DNA of 64,000 nt from Pseudoips prasinana (Eukaryota; Arthropoda; Insecta; Lepidoptera; Nolidae), in assembly GCA_951640165.1 (NCBI GenBank), contig OX621257.1, positions 10,055,201 through 10,119,200 of the forward strand, written 5' to 3'. Below are positions 10,397 through 20,539 of the stretch, one piece after another; position 1 is the stretch's first letter; every line of letters starts with the position of its first letter. The notes under the pieces were generated by a model. The model did no database searches. It saw only the letters and a program-made list of their open reading frames with translations, and was not told where the DNA came from. The position numbers and the translations under genes were made by a program.

Positions 10397-11787
10397 TATA
10401 TGTTTTGAACACTGTGTAGTATGATTAGCTATCGTACTGCATGTTGATGTGGTTGTGGTGCCCGTAGTAAAGGATTCGGTAACGACTGGAACGTGTAAAA
10501 GAGCGTTGTGCTTTTTTTTACACTGCCGACAAGGTCTGAGGTAGCAGTTTCGTGTAATGTGCCCGGGCCTTAAGCAATTTGAACAAAGATTTAATTTATT
10601 CACCTCAACTAAGCGTTCTTCCACACTCTTGGCCTTAAAAATAGGACAATCGTAGATTCTATGTTCGCCCTGACAAACAACGCAACCTAAAGAAGATGAA
10701 GAATTACTCTGACAAGCAGACTGATAAACTGACTGGCATGTTACAGATTTATTATGCTGACGTTCTGCCTTATTGTTGGTACCTTTAAATGACGTAGAAG
10801 CCGATGCCTTATTATTGTTATGGTTTGATGAAGAATTATTTAGAGACACAAGGACATCTGCTCGATCAATAAGAAATTTATTGAATTGTTGTAAGTTAGG
10901 TGTTGAGTCGTCCAAGGTGCCACGCCATTCTTCCCATTTGGTAAGAGTACGATTATCTAGCTTAGAGCACAATATATGTATTAATAAAACATCCCAATTT
11001 TCAACACTTAACCCCAAGCCAGACAACGCTCTCAAGTTCTTGCTAACGTGGTCTACTAAAAATCGAAGTGATTTATCTGACTCGCGCGGCATTGGATGTA
11101 TGTTTAATAAGGAAGACAAGTGGAGGCTTATTAACTGTCGCTTATTATCATATCGCTCACATAGCAATTTCCAGGCAATACTATAATTAGAATTGGAGAC
11201 TTCTAAATTACTCACTATTCTAGCTGCATCTCCCTCCAAATAAGATAATAGATAGTGAAATTTATTATTAGATGCGATGCGATCATTATTATGTATGACT
11301 TAAATGTGTCACGAAATTCAAGCCAACGGAAGAATGTTCCGTTGAATTTACCAATTTGTATCTGTGGCAGTTTAAACCCTACTTCGTGATTGTCAGTACT
11401 CAAGTGAGCAACTGAACCATGGCTAGAATTGGGCCGGTTACCAGATTCATCGTGTATATTATTAGGCTGACGATCTTGCATGAAATTCTGAGCAATCGCA
11501 ATGTTTGTTATGAATAATTGTTCAATATTATCCCTTTCATCAATCTCAATTGATAAATTACTTGGATTTAATATCTCAATTTGATTCTGCAAGTCATCGA
11601 ACCGGACCGACAGTGAGTCGAATTTATCAAGTTTTAGTCTCAACTCAGTTAATTCAATACGTGTAACAGAATTCTTTGACAACAAACTTGTTAAATAGTT
11701 CTTAAACTTGGTAATTTGTCCCTTTATCGAACTACGCTTCACAATGAGATCTTGTAATTCTTGCATAGAACCGTCATCCTTGGACAT
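10397..11787 (-). pseudogene. BEL-1 Gag with zinc knuckles (one frameshift)
   Basis: Gag forms the particle that packages element RNA. The start at 11787 (MSKDDGS) gives a coiled-coil-rich N-terminal region matching BEL-2 Gag (KRSSIKGQITKFK). The frame shifts at about 11290. The second segment (from 11239) carries the central Gag region (SLHLSSLLNIHPMPRES) and the Cys/His array CVVCQGEHRIYDC, CSNCLRPGHITRNC and CRQCKKKHNALLH. It ends at the mariner insertion, after which the protease frame resumes at 9107. Confidence 0.92.
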
Positions 11788-12549
11788 TGTAAGTAAATAA
11801 AGAAATGTGTATTTTAGTAATAAAAACTATACGGTAAACTATACAAGAATACAATGAACTACTAATAAAATGTTTATCTTACGTCCCTCTTCCTGTGTCA
11901 CCTGTGGTCTGGGAATGCCGGTGCTGAACCCGACCGTACTCCGTGTATGAGGCTTGACTATAGGTATAGCAGGCCGCGGACGTCGCAAATGACGACACCG
12001 TTCCTGAAATATTCGGCGTAACAATCTTAATAACTTGTAAAAAGTATGATTATTTACGCTTTAATTTAATTGTCCATTATAGATAAAACTTTAGAATATA
12101 TATGTATTTGTAGCTGTACTAAATAGAATGTGAATCTTTTAAAATAAGTAGGTCACTCAAACCTATACGGCAATGACGCAGGTATTGAGGTTAGCCAATA
12201 TAGTACATGAATATTAACTTTGTTTAGATATTTATTTTAAAAATTAATCACTGCTTATTTGTTTCTATAAGTACCTATCTGTATGAAATAAGCACATGTA
12301 AAATCTCAGGGTTTATGAACTATGTAGGGAAAAAGAACGTAGGTATGTGTGAGGAGGTCAAGGAAAGGGCACTAAGCTGCATTGGCCGGGCTGCTGTACG
12401 GCGACTTCGGTTGATATCACTGTGTCTGGACCGTAAATCAAGGTGTAGGCTGCAATGGCTGAGCCTCCAAATACTCCAAAATATCGTTTCTTGATGTAGA
12501 ACCGGGCTTCGTATTTCCTGTTTGTTTTTTTCGTTTTGCAGAACGTATT
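11788..12549 (-). other. BEL-1 5' leader
   Basis: The untranslated stretch between the primer site and the gag start. A 61-codon frame at 12024-11839 has no recognisable features and is probably chance. The equivalent region of BEL-2 is 22989-23730. Confidence 0.7.
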
Positions 12550-12562
12550 GTCACGGTCGCCA
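12550..12562 (-). other. BEL-1 primer binding site, tRNA-Arg-like
   Basis: On the minus strand TGGCGACCGTGAC lies 7 bases inside the 5' LTR. It is complementary to a tRNA 3' end GTCACGGTCGCCA, as expected for an arginine tRNA. BEL-2 has nearly the same site, so the two elements probably use the same primer. Confidence 0.8.
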
Positions 12563-12569
12563 ACTTTTA

Positions 12570-12808
12570 TGTCTCGTTTTGGACATAAATAAAACCCCCA
12601 GATAGCTTTACACTTGTATTTCTACAGATAAATAGGTTATTTTACATAATTTAATGGAGCGATCAACTTTGTGCGGACACGAAAATTTTTTACTAGAAAA
12701 CAATGTGGGTACCTTATACAATAAAGAAAAAATGTTAAACTCTAAACAATATACTACGAGTAATGTTAGCGAAACTTATTGCTCTGAATGGAATGCTAGG
12801 CGCCAACA
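12570..12808 (-). repeat. BEL-1 5' LTR
   Basis: A 239-bp terminal repeat, the upstream LTR in the minus orientation, with three mismatches to 5000-5238. ATTAG follows at 12809-12813. It should hold the promoter for the element RNA. Confidence 0.96.
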
Positions 12809-14236
12809 ATTAGTAATACTAAAATTTATATTCTGACTATTTATAAGCGCTTTTGTAAAGTTTATCTAGATAATCTAAGTCATTAACATCATAATATGAT
12901 TTAGATATTTCAAGTTTTTGACAGAAAAGTTTAATTCTCTTTTGAACGCATTCTAAAATTTTTTTACATTATCAAAAGTAAACTAACTTCAAAAATAGCA
13001 CGATCTCTTATTTTTCTTTATAATACGTAAAGTTTTTTCTGATTTTTATTATAATAATACTCACATTTTGCTGTGATCAAACCATTAAAAAATACATTCT
13101 TTATAAAAGTGTATAAGTATGGTTTATCCAGGAATCTGTTCGCTATTTCAAGGCTGGCGTCCGGATCAGTTACTCCTGTGGGTTGAAATATAGTTTAATA
13201 GAATTAATTACTGTTCCACAGTCAATAGCCGGTTTGCACTCCATTGTTTTCGAACTGATATGAGAAACGTTGGGAGTTGTAAATATTATAACATTTTATT
13301 AATATTACATATCTTTAAATAAACCTGGGTAACAAAAATGATCCTTGGGGGAGGCCTTTGTTCAGCAGTGGACTTCTGTCGGCTGATATTATGATTGATG
13401 AAAAATAAAATTATAACTACCCCGCTGTAACTTTTAGCGTATGAACAAATTTGATTTTTTATCACATAATGATGATGATGAACGATATTTAATAAAAAAA
13501 AAAACTTATGATTTACCAAGCATAAAGTACAAGTTTTTTTTTATTTAATAAATAATAATATGTTTTAATTCAACAAAACGCAAACACTGGTTAAATGATA
13601 CGATACAATGACAGCAATTATAATTCTAAAAATAAGTTCGTGTTTCATTGCGTCAATTGAAAACCTAGTTCACATTTTTTGGTCCGTCAGTAATTATCAA
13701 CAAAATTTTCTCACAGCATATCTTCTTATTAGAATAATAACAAAAATATGAATACTTTTTAATGCTGGAAAGGTTCGCGCTTACGATCTGACCTGATAGT
13801 AAGTGAAGATGCGGTCGAAGGTGGAGTGCGCTTACCCATAAAATACACATACATGTTCCACAGCTTAGCCGTGCGTTTCATGAAAGAGGAAACAAAGCGC
13901 TTCGTAGGGCATGCTGGGATGTCAACAACAACAACAATAACTTTGACAAGATTTATTATACATATTAACTTCCATCTTGGTCATCTTCATCATTTTATTT
14001 GTATCTATAAGGTAGTCTAGTAAAGATTCACGAGGTAAATTGAAGGATTCATGTTCATAAGGTACTGTTATCACAGAAACATTTCAAATCGTTGTTATTT
14101 GCAATTGAAATGGGCTGCCTACTTTCGCAATACAAATTATTCTCCTTGGATGGAACTTTGTTTCTTCTTCTTTTCTCTATCTTCGGGCTTCCCCAAGTAT
14201 ATACGGGTAGAAAAAAATATTTGCATAGTCTCTATG

Positions 14237-14360
14237 CTTTTAGATTGCTTGAGAAACTGATTAATAACAGACAAGATAATCTTGTTCCTGTTTTGTCTCA
14301 CGAAAGAATTACACTAAAGAATGAAATGTTTCTTTTATTATTTCTTAAAAGTATTTATAC
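14237..14360 (+). repeat. Coding-like dispersed repeat, copy A
   Basis: About 124 bp matching, in inverted orientation, copy B at 14710-14832 and copy C at 25812-25935. All three can be read in the same frame with many conserved residues (for example LLEKLINNRQD, and MFL later), which suggests a fragment of an element protein. The family is not recognised. Confidence 0.65.
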
Positions 14361-14709
14361 AGGGAGGCTGAGGAGTTGACGTTCATACGCAAAATTTAGA
14401 TACTTTATGATGAGGAGGTATCCGAATCATTCCCATGTATGCTCTACAATTTTGTTTTTTTTTGATACTTTGAAAATTTATGATTCCTGAGCTCAAACCC
14501 TAATTTTGAACTTTCGAATAAGCTCTAAGTCAGTTTGGCAATGATTAGATAACCCATACTTTTTAAGGTGTTAGGTTAAACTATACTTATTAGTTATCAC
14601 AAAAAATCTGAACCAGAAATGTTCAACAGAACGAGGAATAAATCGATGATAGGTGATGATAGGTGCCGAGTGTTTTTCAAAACGAGGCAGCCGATAGTTG
14701 AGAAAAATA

Positions 14710-14832
14710 TATAAATACTTTGAAGAATTTGATAAAGAAACATTTTATTCTTTATTGTGATTCTTGCGTAATACAAAACAGGAACGAGGTCGTCTTGTCT
14801 GTTATTAATCAGATTTTCAAGCAATCTAAACA
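14710..14832 (-). repeat. Coding-like dispersed repeat, copy B
   Basis: The reverse-strand partner of copy A, with an open frame (LLENLINNRQDDL) that continues to about 14597. With copy A it forms an inverted pair about 350 bp apart. Confidence 0.65.
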
Positions 14833-15027
14833 GTTGTTTTAAATATGGTACAATGGGCGGTCTTATTGCTAACTGCGATCTCTTCCAGACAACCTTAGGA
14901 TGGACAAAATCAGCAAGAAGAACAATTAAACGAGTGTTAGGGGTGTAGCAATTTAAGAAAGAAATAGTAAATATAAATAGACTTGAAAAATAACCTTGAA
15001 GTAACGCCTACAGCTCGTAGGTATTAC

Positions 15028-17041
15028 ATATAGATATATAGAATACTCTTTATTGTACACACTCAGTCGGAAAGAAAATACATCGGATATAATATAAATA
15101 ACAAAAGGTACAATGGGCAGTCTTATCGCCTTCAGCGATCTCTTCCAGTAAACCTTTGAATGGATAGGAACTGAAAGTAAAGTAAACAGTAGCAGGAGTG
15201 CAACAAATAAATTATACTAAGGAACTGTGGTAAATATATTGCATACCAAAAACTTAGTATGACTTCACAATCAACGTATGTTAATAAACATATCATACAC
15301 TAATTATATAAACAACTTAATATATATATACGTACATACATACATATATATGACAATAACAAATATATAAATATTACATTCAAGTGTAAGAAATTATGAA
15401 CATAGGTAGTGATCCTTAACAAGTTTATTGAAAGTAAGCAGAGTCTGGGCACGTCTTATAGAGATTGGCAGAGCATTCTACAATCTCCCAGCTTGTACAA
15501 CAAATGACTTATCCATGAATGTAGTTGAATCTGTAGGTATATGCAGCTTCAAGTTATTTGATGACCTTTGGAATCGTGAATGTGTGTCACAAAGAAAAAC
15601 AAAACGATTTTTGAGATAATTCGGAGTACAGGGATTGAAAAGTTTTTTATACAATAATTAAAGAATATGGGCATTCCGATGAAGACGAATTGGCAACCAC
15701 TTAAACTTTATACGAAATAATGAACCGTGATCATATTTGCGGAGACCAAATATGAATCTAATGCAAAAAATTTGGAGTCGCTCAAGTTTATCCAGTTGTT
15801 CTTCTGTGAAGTCAAGATAGCTGGCATCGGCGTAGTCAAGAATAGACAAGAGAAGAGACTGTGCAAGCGCAGTTTTAGTGGTTATAGGTAGGAAGTTACG
15901 AAGGCGCCGCGCCGCAAGGAACCTGCTGATGCGAACAGTTTTCTACTAACAGTTTTAAGCTCTGGGCCCCATGATAATGTGTCGTCGATAATTATCCCCA
16001 AGTTCTTGACGCTTTCCGTAAAAGGAATGTTGGTTCCATCTATAGTAACCTGAGGAAGTTGTGACCAGTCCACTCTAGAAATCATTCGAGAGCTACCAAC
16101 GACAATAGCCTGACTCTTCAGTGGATTGATTTTAAGTCCATACGCGTGACTCCATTCTCCTATTCGAGTCAAATCATGATTAACCGCGGTAATGGCGTCT
16201 GGAAGTTTCTTAAGCGGTGTATCGGAATAAATTTGGAGATCGTCTGCATATAGATGGTAGGAGGAAGTAATATTATTGGATATTGTATTTATAAATATAG
16301 CAAAAAGTAACGGAGAAAGAACGCCACCCTGTGGCACGCCAGCAACTGTATTGCACCATGACGAAAATGTGTCGTCAATACGGACTCTTTGTCGACGGTC
16401 AAGCAGGTAAGACTAAAACCAATCAATCGCCGTTGGAGATATATTAAGTGAGCTCAGGATGCCAAGGAGAATGTCAAAATCTACAGTATTAAATGTGTTA
16501 CTAAAGTCAAGTAGAAGAAAAACTGTGAGATTTCCAGTCTCCATAGCATTCCTCATGTCCTCCGTAATATGGACCAAGGCCGTGACGATACGGTGACTGG
16601 GTCGGAAACCGGATTGCATTGGATTAAGGAGATTGTGATAACAGATAAAGGAATTGAGCTGGGTGTATATAAGGCGTTCAAGGACTTTTGATAGGAATGG
16701 AAGAATGGATATAGGACGATAGTCAGAAAAGGATGTGGGGTTCCTATTTTTTGGTAATGGAATTACTTGGGCTTCTTTCCAGGCAGAAGGGACTGATCCA
16801 CTAGAGACGGAATGATTCAGGATATGACAGAGGATAAGTAGGATTTCGTCAAGTATAGGAATGATCATATTACGGTTGACATTGTCGCTACCAACCGCAT
16901 TGGAAGATATTGACAAGATGCTTTTCTTAACATCACAATCCGTGAATTGATTAAAGACGAAAGTTGGATAATCAGCCATTGGAAGAGATGAGAGATATTT
17001 CAAAGTACTTAAACGTGACATGTAGGTGTCTATGGTCATTT
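15028..17041 (-). mobile_element. Jockey-like LINE (LINE-B), 5'-truncated
   Basis: A minus-strand LINE holding only the RT part of ORF2 and a 3' UTR. The UTR contains a block (GATCGCTGAAGGCGATAAGAC) and ends with an AATAAAG signal and a short TATCTA-type tail near 15028-15060. No endonuclease or ORF1 is present, so it is truncated at about 17041. A second piece of a similar UTR lies at 14843-14945. Confidence 0.85.
15394..17039 (-). pseudogene. LINE-B reverse transcriptase
   Basis: The RT blocks in order are YRPISILPFLSK, LLLDFSNTFNTVD (motif A), GVPQGGVLSPLLF (motif B), HLYADDLQIY (motif C) and a C-terminal region ending in LVKDHYLCS before a TAA at 15394-15396. The reading is broken by TAG at 16410-16412, a frameshift near 15870, a TAA near 15658 and a TAG at 15478-15480 where a Trp is expected. 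All catalytic motifs are still legible, so decay is moderate. Confidence 0.88.
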
Positions 17042-17553
17042 TACATTTGATTTATCATCAGATTCTACATATTTTTATAATAAAGTACCAAAACGATTGA
17101 TTTAAGTTAATTTGTTTACGCCACACGTCCTCTGATATAATATTCTTTATAGTTTTAATCATTTACTAAAAGATATCAGCTCGTAGAAAATAATTTCACT
17201 TTCGTACAAACTAAATATTAAAATATTCATAAAATGTCGTGCTAACATAGCGCTAACATATCCTATTGCCACTTAAAAACAGCTACCCCCGACTTAAAAT
17301 TTATTAAAACTTAAACTGAAGTTCTACGAGGAACCACAATTCATTCGTGACTTTTACTAAATAAATATAAATAAATAGAGTTTTTATTGGAATAAAATTA
17401 TTTCTTTGGTTTATAAATCCACCAAACTGCGCAACAGTTTGTCGGCGGGACTAGCGACATCTATTGATTTTCTTCAAGACTACTTCATAAATTAAAATAC
17501 CAACGACTATTAGTTCCTAATGATTCCAGCGATGGAGTTATTTCAGACAAATG
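17042..17553. other. Gap with the left part of a tandem repeat
   Basis: AT-rich, no gene seen. The last 43 bases (17511-17553) are the start of a 175-bp unit whose remainder and second copy lie beyond BEL-2 (23971-24247). The AAATG target duplication occupies 17549-17553. Confidence 0.6.
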
Positions 17554-17769
17554 TGTCTGAGATTAGACATTCAATAAAATACTTTATTTAAATATATATA
17601 TAAAGGTTTATTATAATAGAAAATTTACAATATATTTTAATCGTAGACACACGTGCGGTCTGTATGGTATATCGAGTAAGTGATAGATGGAGGGGCGACC
17701 CGCTGCGCCGCGGCCACCGCTGTTCGTCCCGCACTCTCTTCCCCCCGGTAACCGGTGTATGCGTGGACA
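17554..17769 (-). repeat. BEL-2 3' LTR
   Basis: A 216-bp terminal repeat with one mismatch (A versus G in a CGGCC-CCGC context) to its partner at 23750-23965. The purine-rich stretch CCCCGGAAGA on the minus strand just inside (17770-17779) is the likely plus-strand primer. Confidence 0.96.
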
Positions 17770-17794
17770 TCTTCCGGGGCGTTGAAAGCCATAG

Positions 17795-20539
17795 CTTTCA
17801 AGAGTTTGAAGTGACCCTGGTAGCGGGTTCATCGTCTTCATTGATATCGGGCTCTGACGTTGGTAGGGGACACAGTTTATTGACGGCCCTTCGTATAGTG
17901 CCCTTGGTAGTGGCAACATCAGCAACCCTGCTGACGCCGTCTATTCCTGGGTATAGACGACATACACGTCCTAGCCGCCATTGCAAAGGTGGTAAGTTGT
18001 CTTCCTTTAGAACGACCACGTCACCACAGGCGAGTGATTGCTGTGGAGTGCGCCACTTAGCGCGCTGCTGCAGCTCGGAGATGTACTCCCGGCGCCACCT
18101 TTCACAGAAGTCTTGCCTAATCTTCTCGATGAGCTCGTATCTGTTGGGTCTGGTAACGTTGATAGGCTGCGTTGGGATGGACATGAGGGGTCTCCCAATC
18201 AAGAAGTGACCTGGGGTCAGTGGAGAAGGATCAGTACAATTGGACGAGAGAGGAGTGAGCGGGCGTGAGTTTAAAATAGCTTCAATTTGTGTGAACAACG
18301 TCGCTAACTCCTCAAACGTCAAAGCAGCATTGCCAGCTACACGTTTTAAGTGATATTTAGAGGACTTAATTCCAGCCTCGAATATTCCTCCGAAGTGAGG
18401 GGAATAGGCGGGGCTAAAAACAAATTTAATGCCCTCATTACTAGCATAATTGTAGACCGACTGACGGCTGGACTTTAGTACCCGACCTAATTCATTACTA
18501 GCACCAACGAAATTTCTGCCGTTGTCGCAATAGATTTCATGAGGTTTACCTCTGCGCGCAACAAACCGCCGTAAGCATAAAATAAATGATTGAGTACTTA
18601 AATCACTCACTAGTTCTAAGTGGACTGCTTTAGTGCTAAGGCAAACAAATAAACATAAGTAACATTTAGTTATTTTGTTACCTCGGCCTTTACGGCTACT
18701 AATCATAAAAGGCCCGGCGAAGTCAACCCCACACGAGTAGAATGGAAAGGTGGAATTAGTTCGCGCCTTGGGTAGATGTCCCATGATTGGTTGCACTGTG
18801 TTCGCACGAAGACGTGCACATATGACGCATCGCTTAACTATTCGGCGTGCTAGACATCTGCCTCCAATGGGCCAGTACTTATCGCGGACTGAGGCTAAAA
18901 GTAACTGCTGACCACCGTGAAATAACCTAATATGCTCGGATCTCATGATTAGTTTCGTTAAGTGATGCTTAGAATCTAATATTATAGGATGTTTTTTGTC
19001 ATATTCATAATTAGAATTTTCTAAACGACCTCCGACTCGAACTACACTATTAGAATCAAGAAAAGGCGTTAACTGTAATAATTTGGATTTTTTTGGCAAC
19101 GGTACCCCTTGTTTCAGCATTTTTATTTCATTAGGAAAAGAATCTAATTGGCTTAACATAACTAACACTAATAATGAGTTATTTAACTCATCGGAATTTA
19201 GAGAACCGGATAGGTTTTGTTTACTTAGTTTACAATTATTTAAAAAACGCAATGCATATGCAAACATTCTATTTAATGTTATAAAACTAGAATATCTATC
19301 AAAATCGATTAATGTATTATTATTACTGATGTGACCCCGCGATAATAAAGAATGAACCTTTACGTCTGGCAAATTACTGACCACCTGTGAATGATTCGGC
19401 CAACTGGACTGATCTGCCTCCTTCAGAAAGGCAGGGCCTTCCCACCACAAGCTAGAAAAAACAATTTCCTGAGGGTCAACGCCCCTCGAAGCCAGATCAG
19501 CTGGGTTTATGGTGGTTGGTATATGTTTAAATTGAAAGTCACAAGTCAGTTCATTTATTTCATTAACTCTATTGCACACAAAAGTTTTAAGATTCCTCAC
19601 ATCTGTTTTTAACCATCCTAATACGACGGTTGAGTCAGTCCAAATTGTTTTACCATTTATACCAAATCGTAAAGATTGAATAACTTTATGGCATAATCTC
19701 GCTCCAAGCAAAGCGCCTAATAATTCCAACCGCGGTATAGTGGTCGGTTTCAAAGGCGTAACTCTAGCTTTCGCACATAGCAGTTTAACGGTAACTTCGT
19801 TATTTTTATTAATTGTGCGTAAATAAATACAAGTGGCATACGCCTGCTGTGACGCGTCTACAAAACAATGTAACTCTGTTATTACTGGAAAATCGCAGCG
19901 AACCTTTCTAGCGATTTTTATGTTTGAAATAAAATGTAAATTATTTATAAACTTTAACCAAGTATTTACTAGCTTAATTGGTAATGGTTCCTCCCAACTC
20001 AATTTTGCTATCCATAACTGTTGCAAAAATATTTTAAGTTTTATGATGCAAGCACAAACTAAGCCTAAGGGGTCAAAAATTTTACAAATTGTAGAAATAA
20101 CAGTCCTTTTTGTTATTTGTAAAGGCGTTTCAATATTTGTTGGAAACCAAATAATATCCAATTTTGGGCAATAATTTAAACCTAAAACACTGGACTCCTT
20201 GGTTAAATTTACGGAATCAGATATTGTGTCATAACAACAATCGTTAAAAGCATTTAAACAGTTAGTTCTTATTTTTTTCAAAGGAAAACAGGCAGAGTCT
20301 AAAATATTTTTTATATTTTTATAAATGTATTTTATTTCAGTTTCAGAATCCCCTCCTGTTATTAAGTCATCTATATAATAATCAGACCTAATTATATTAG
20401 ATATAGTTTCATCACTACATTCATTTGCTAACTGTACAAGACACCTAGTACTTAGAAAACTGGCAGCCGCCATTCCGTACGTCAAAGTGTTCAGTTGTAG
20501 TATTTTTATTTTATTATTAATATCGGTACTTGAATGCAT
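17795..20539 (-). CDS. BEL-2 Pol C-terminal part: RT, RNase H, integrase
   Basis: A 913-aa open frame. In order: RT with MAAASFLSTRCL and the YYIDDLI catalytic box (about residue 53), connection KIFDPLGLV, RNase H with CFVDASQQAY (about 225) and IWTDSTVVLGW (about 296), integrase zinc region (HHLTKLI about 521, CVICARL), catalytic VDFAGPF (about 605), CDNGRNF (about 670) and GIFEAG (about 717), and the DUF5641-type tail (LTPGHFLIGRPL, WRLGRV). It begins inside the RT domain, so its natural N-terminus is the end of the upstream frame. The two frames overlap at 20517-20539 and differ by one base. Confidence 0.95.

Larger units (their letters stand above)
5000..12808 (-). mobile_element. BEL/Pao LTR retrotransposon BEL-1, complete but inactivated
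   Basis: Two 239-bp direct repeats (5000-5238 and 12570-12808) both begin TG and end CA, differ at three positions, and are flanked by ATTAG at 4995-4999 and 12809-12813, a clean 5-bp target duplication. On the minus strand the order is 5' LTR, tRNA-Arg-like primer site, leader, gag with zinc knuckles, aspartic protease, RT, RNase H, integrase with a DUF5641-type tail, polypurine tract and 3' LTR. That order and the PR-RT-RH-IN content are those of BEL/Pao. A mariner (9110-10396) splits gag from protease, and several frameshifts and stops break the rest, so this copy cannot move by itself. Confidence 0.96.
12814..15027. other. Repeat-rich gap without a credible gene
   Basis: AT-rich sequence with short frames that lack domain features. 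It holds a plus-strand RTE-tail-like piece near 13335-13415 (GGCCTTTGTTCAGCAGTGGA type, found also at 26.84-26.95 kb), two inverted copies of a coding-like repeat (14237-14360 and 14710-14832), and a fragment of a LINE 3' UTR at about 14843-14945 resembling the tail of the jockey-like LINE next to it. Confidence 0.6.

Noticed and set aside
13286..14020. Short frames between BEL-1 and LINE-B as host genes
   Set aside because: Low-complexity or His/Phe-rich peptides without domains, overlapping a dispersed repeat tail.
20517..20539. Programmed ribosomal frameshift between the two BEL-2 frames
   Set aside because: The junction is inside the RT domain, not at a gag-pol border, and BEL/Pao elements normally have a single continuous frame; no slippery heptamer is evident.
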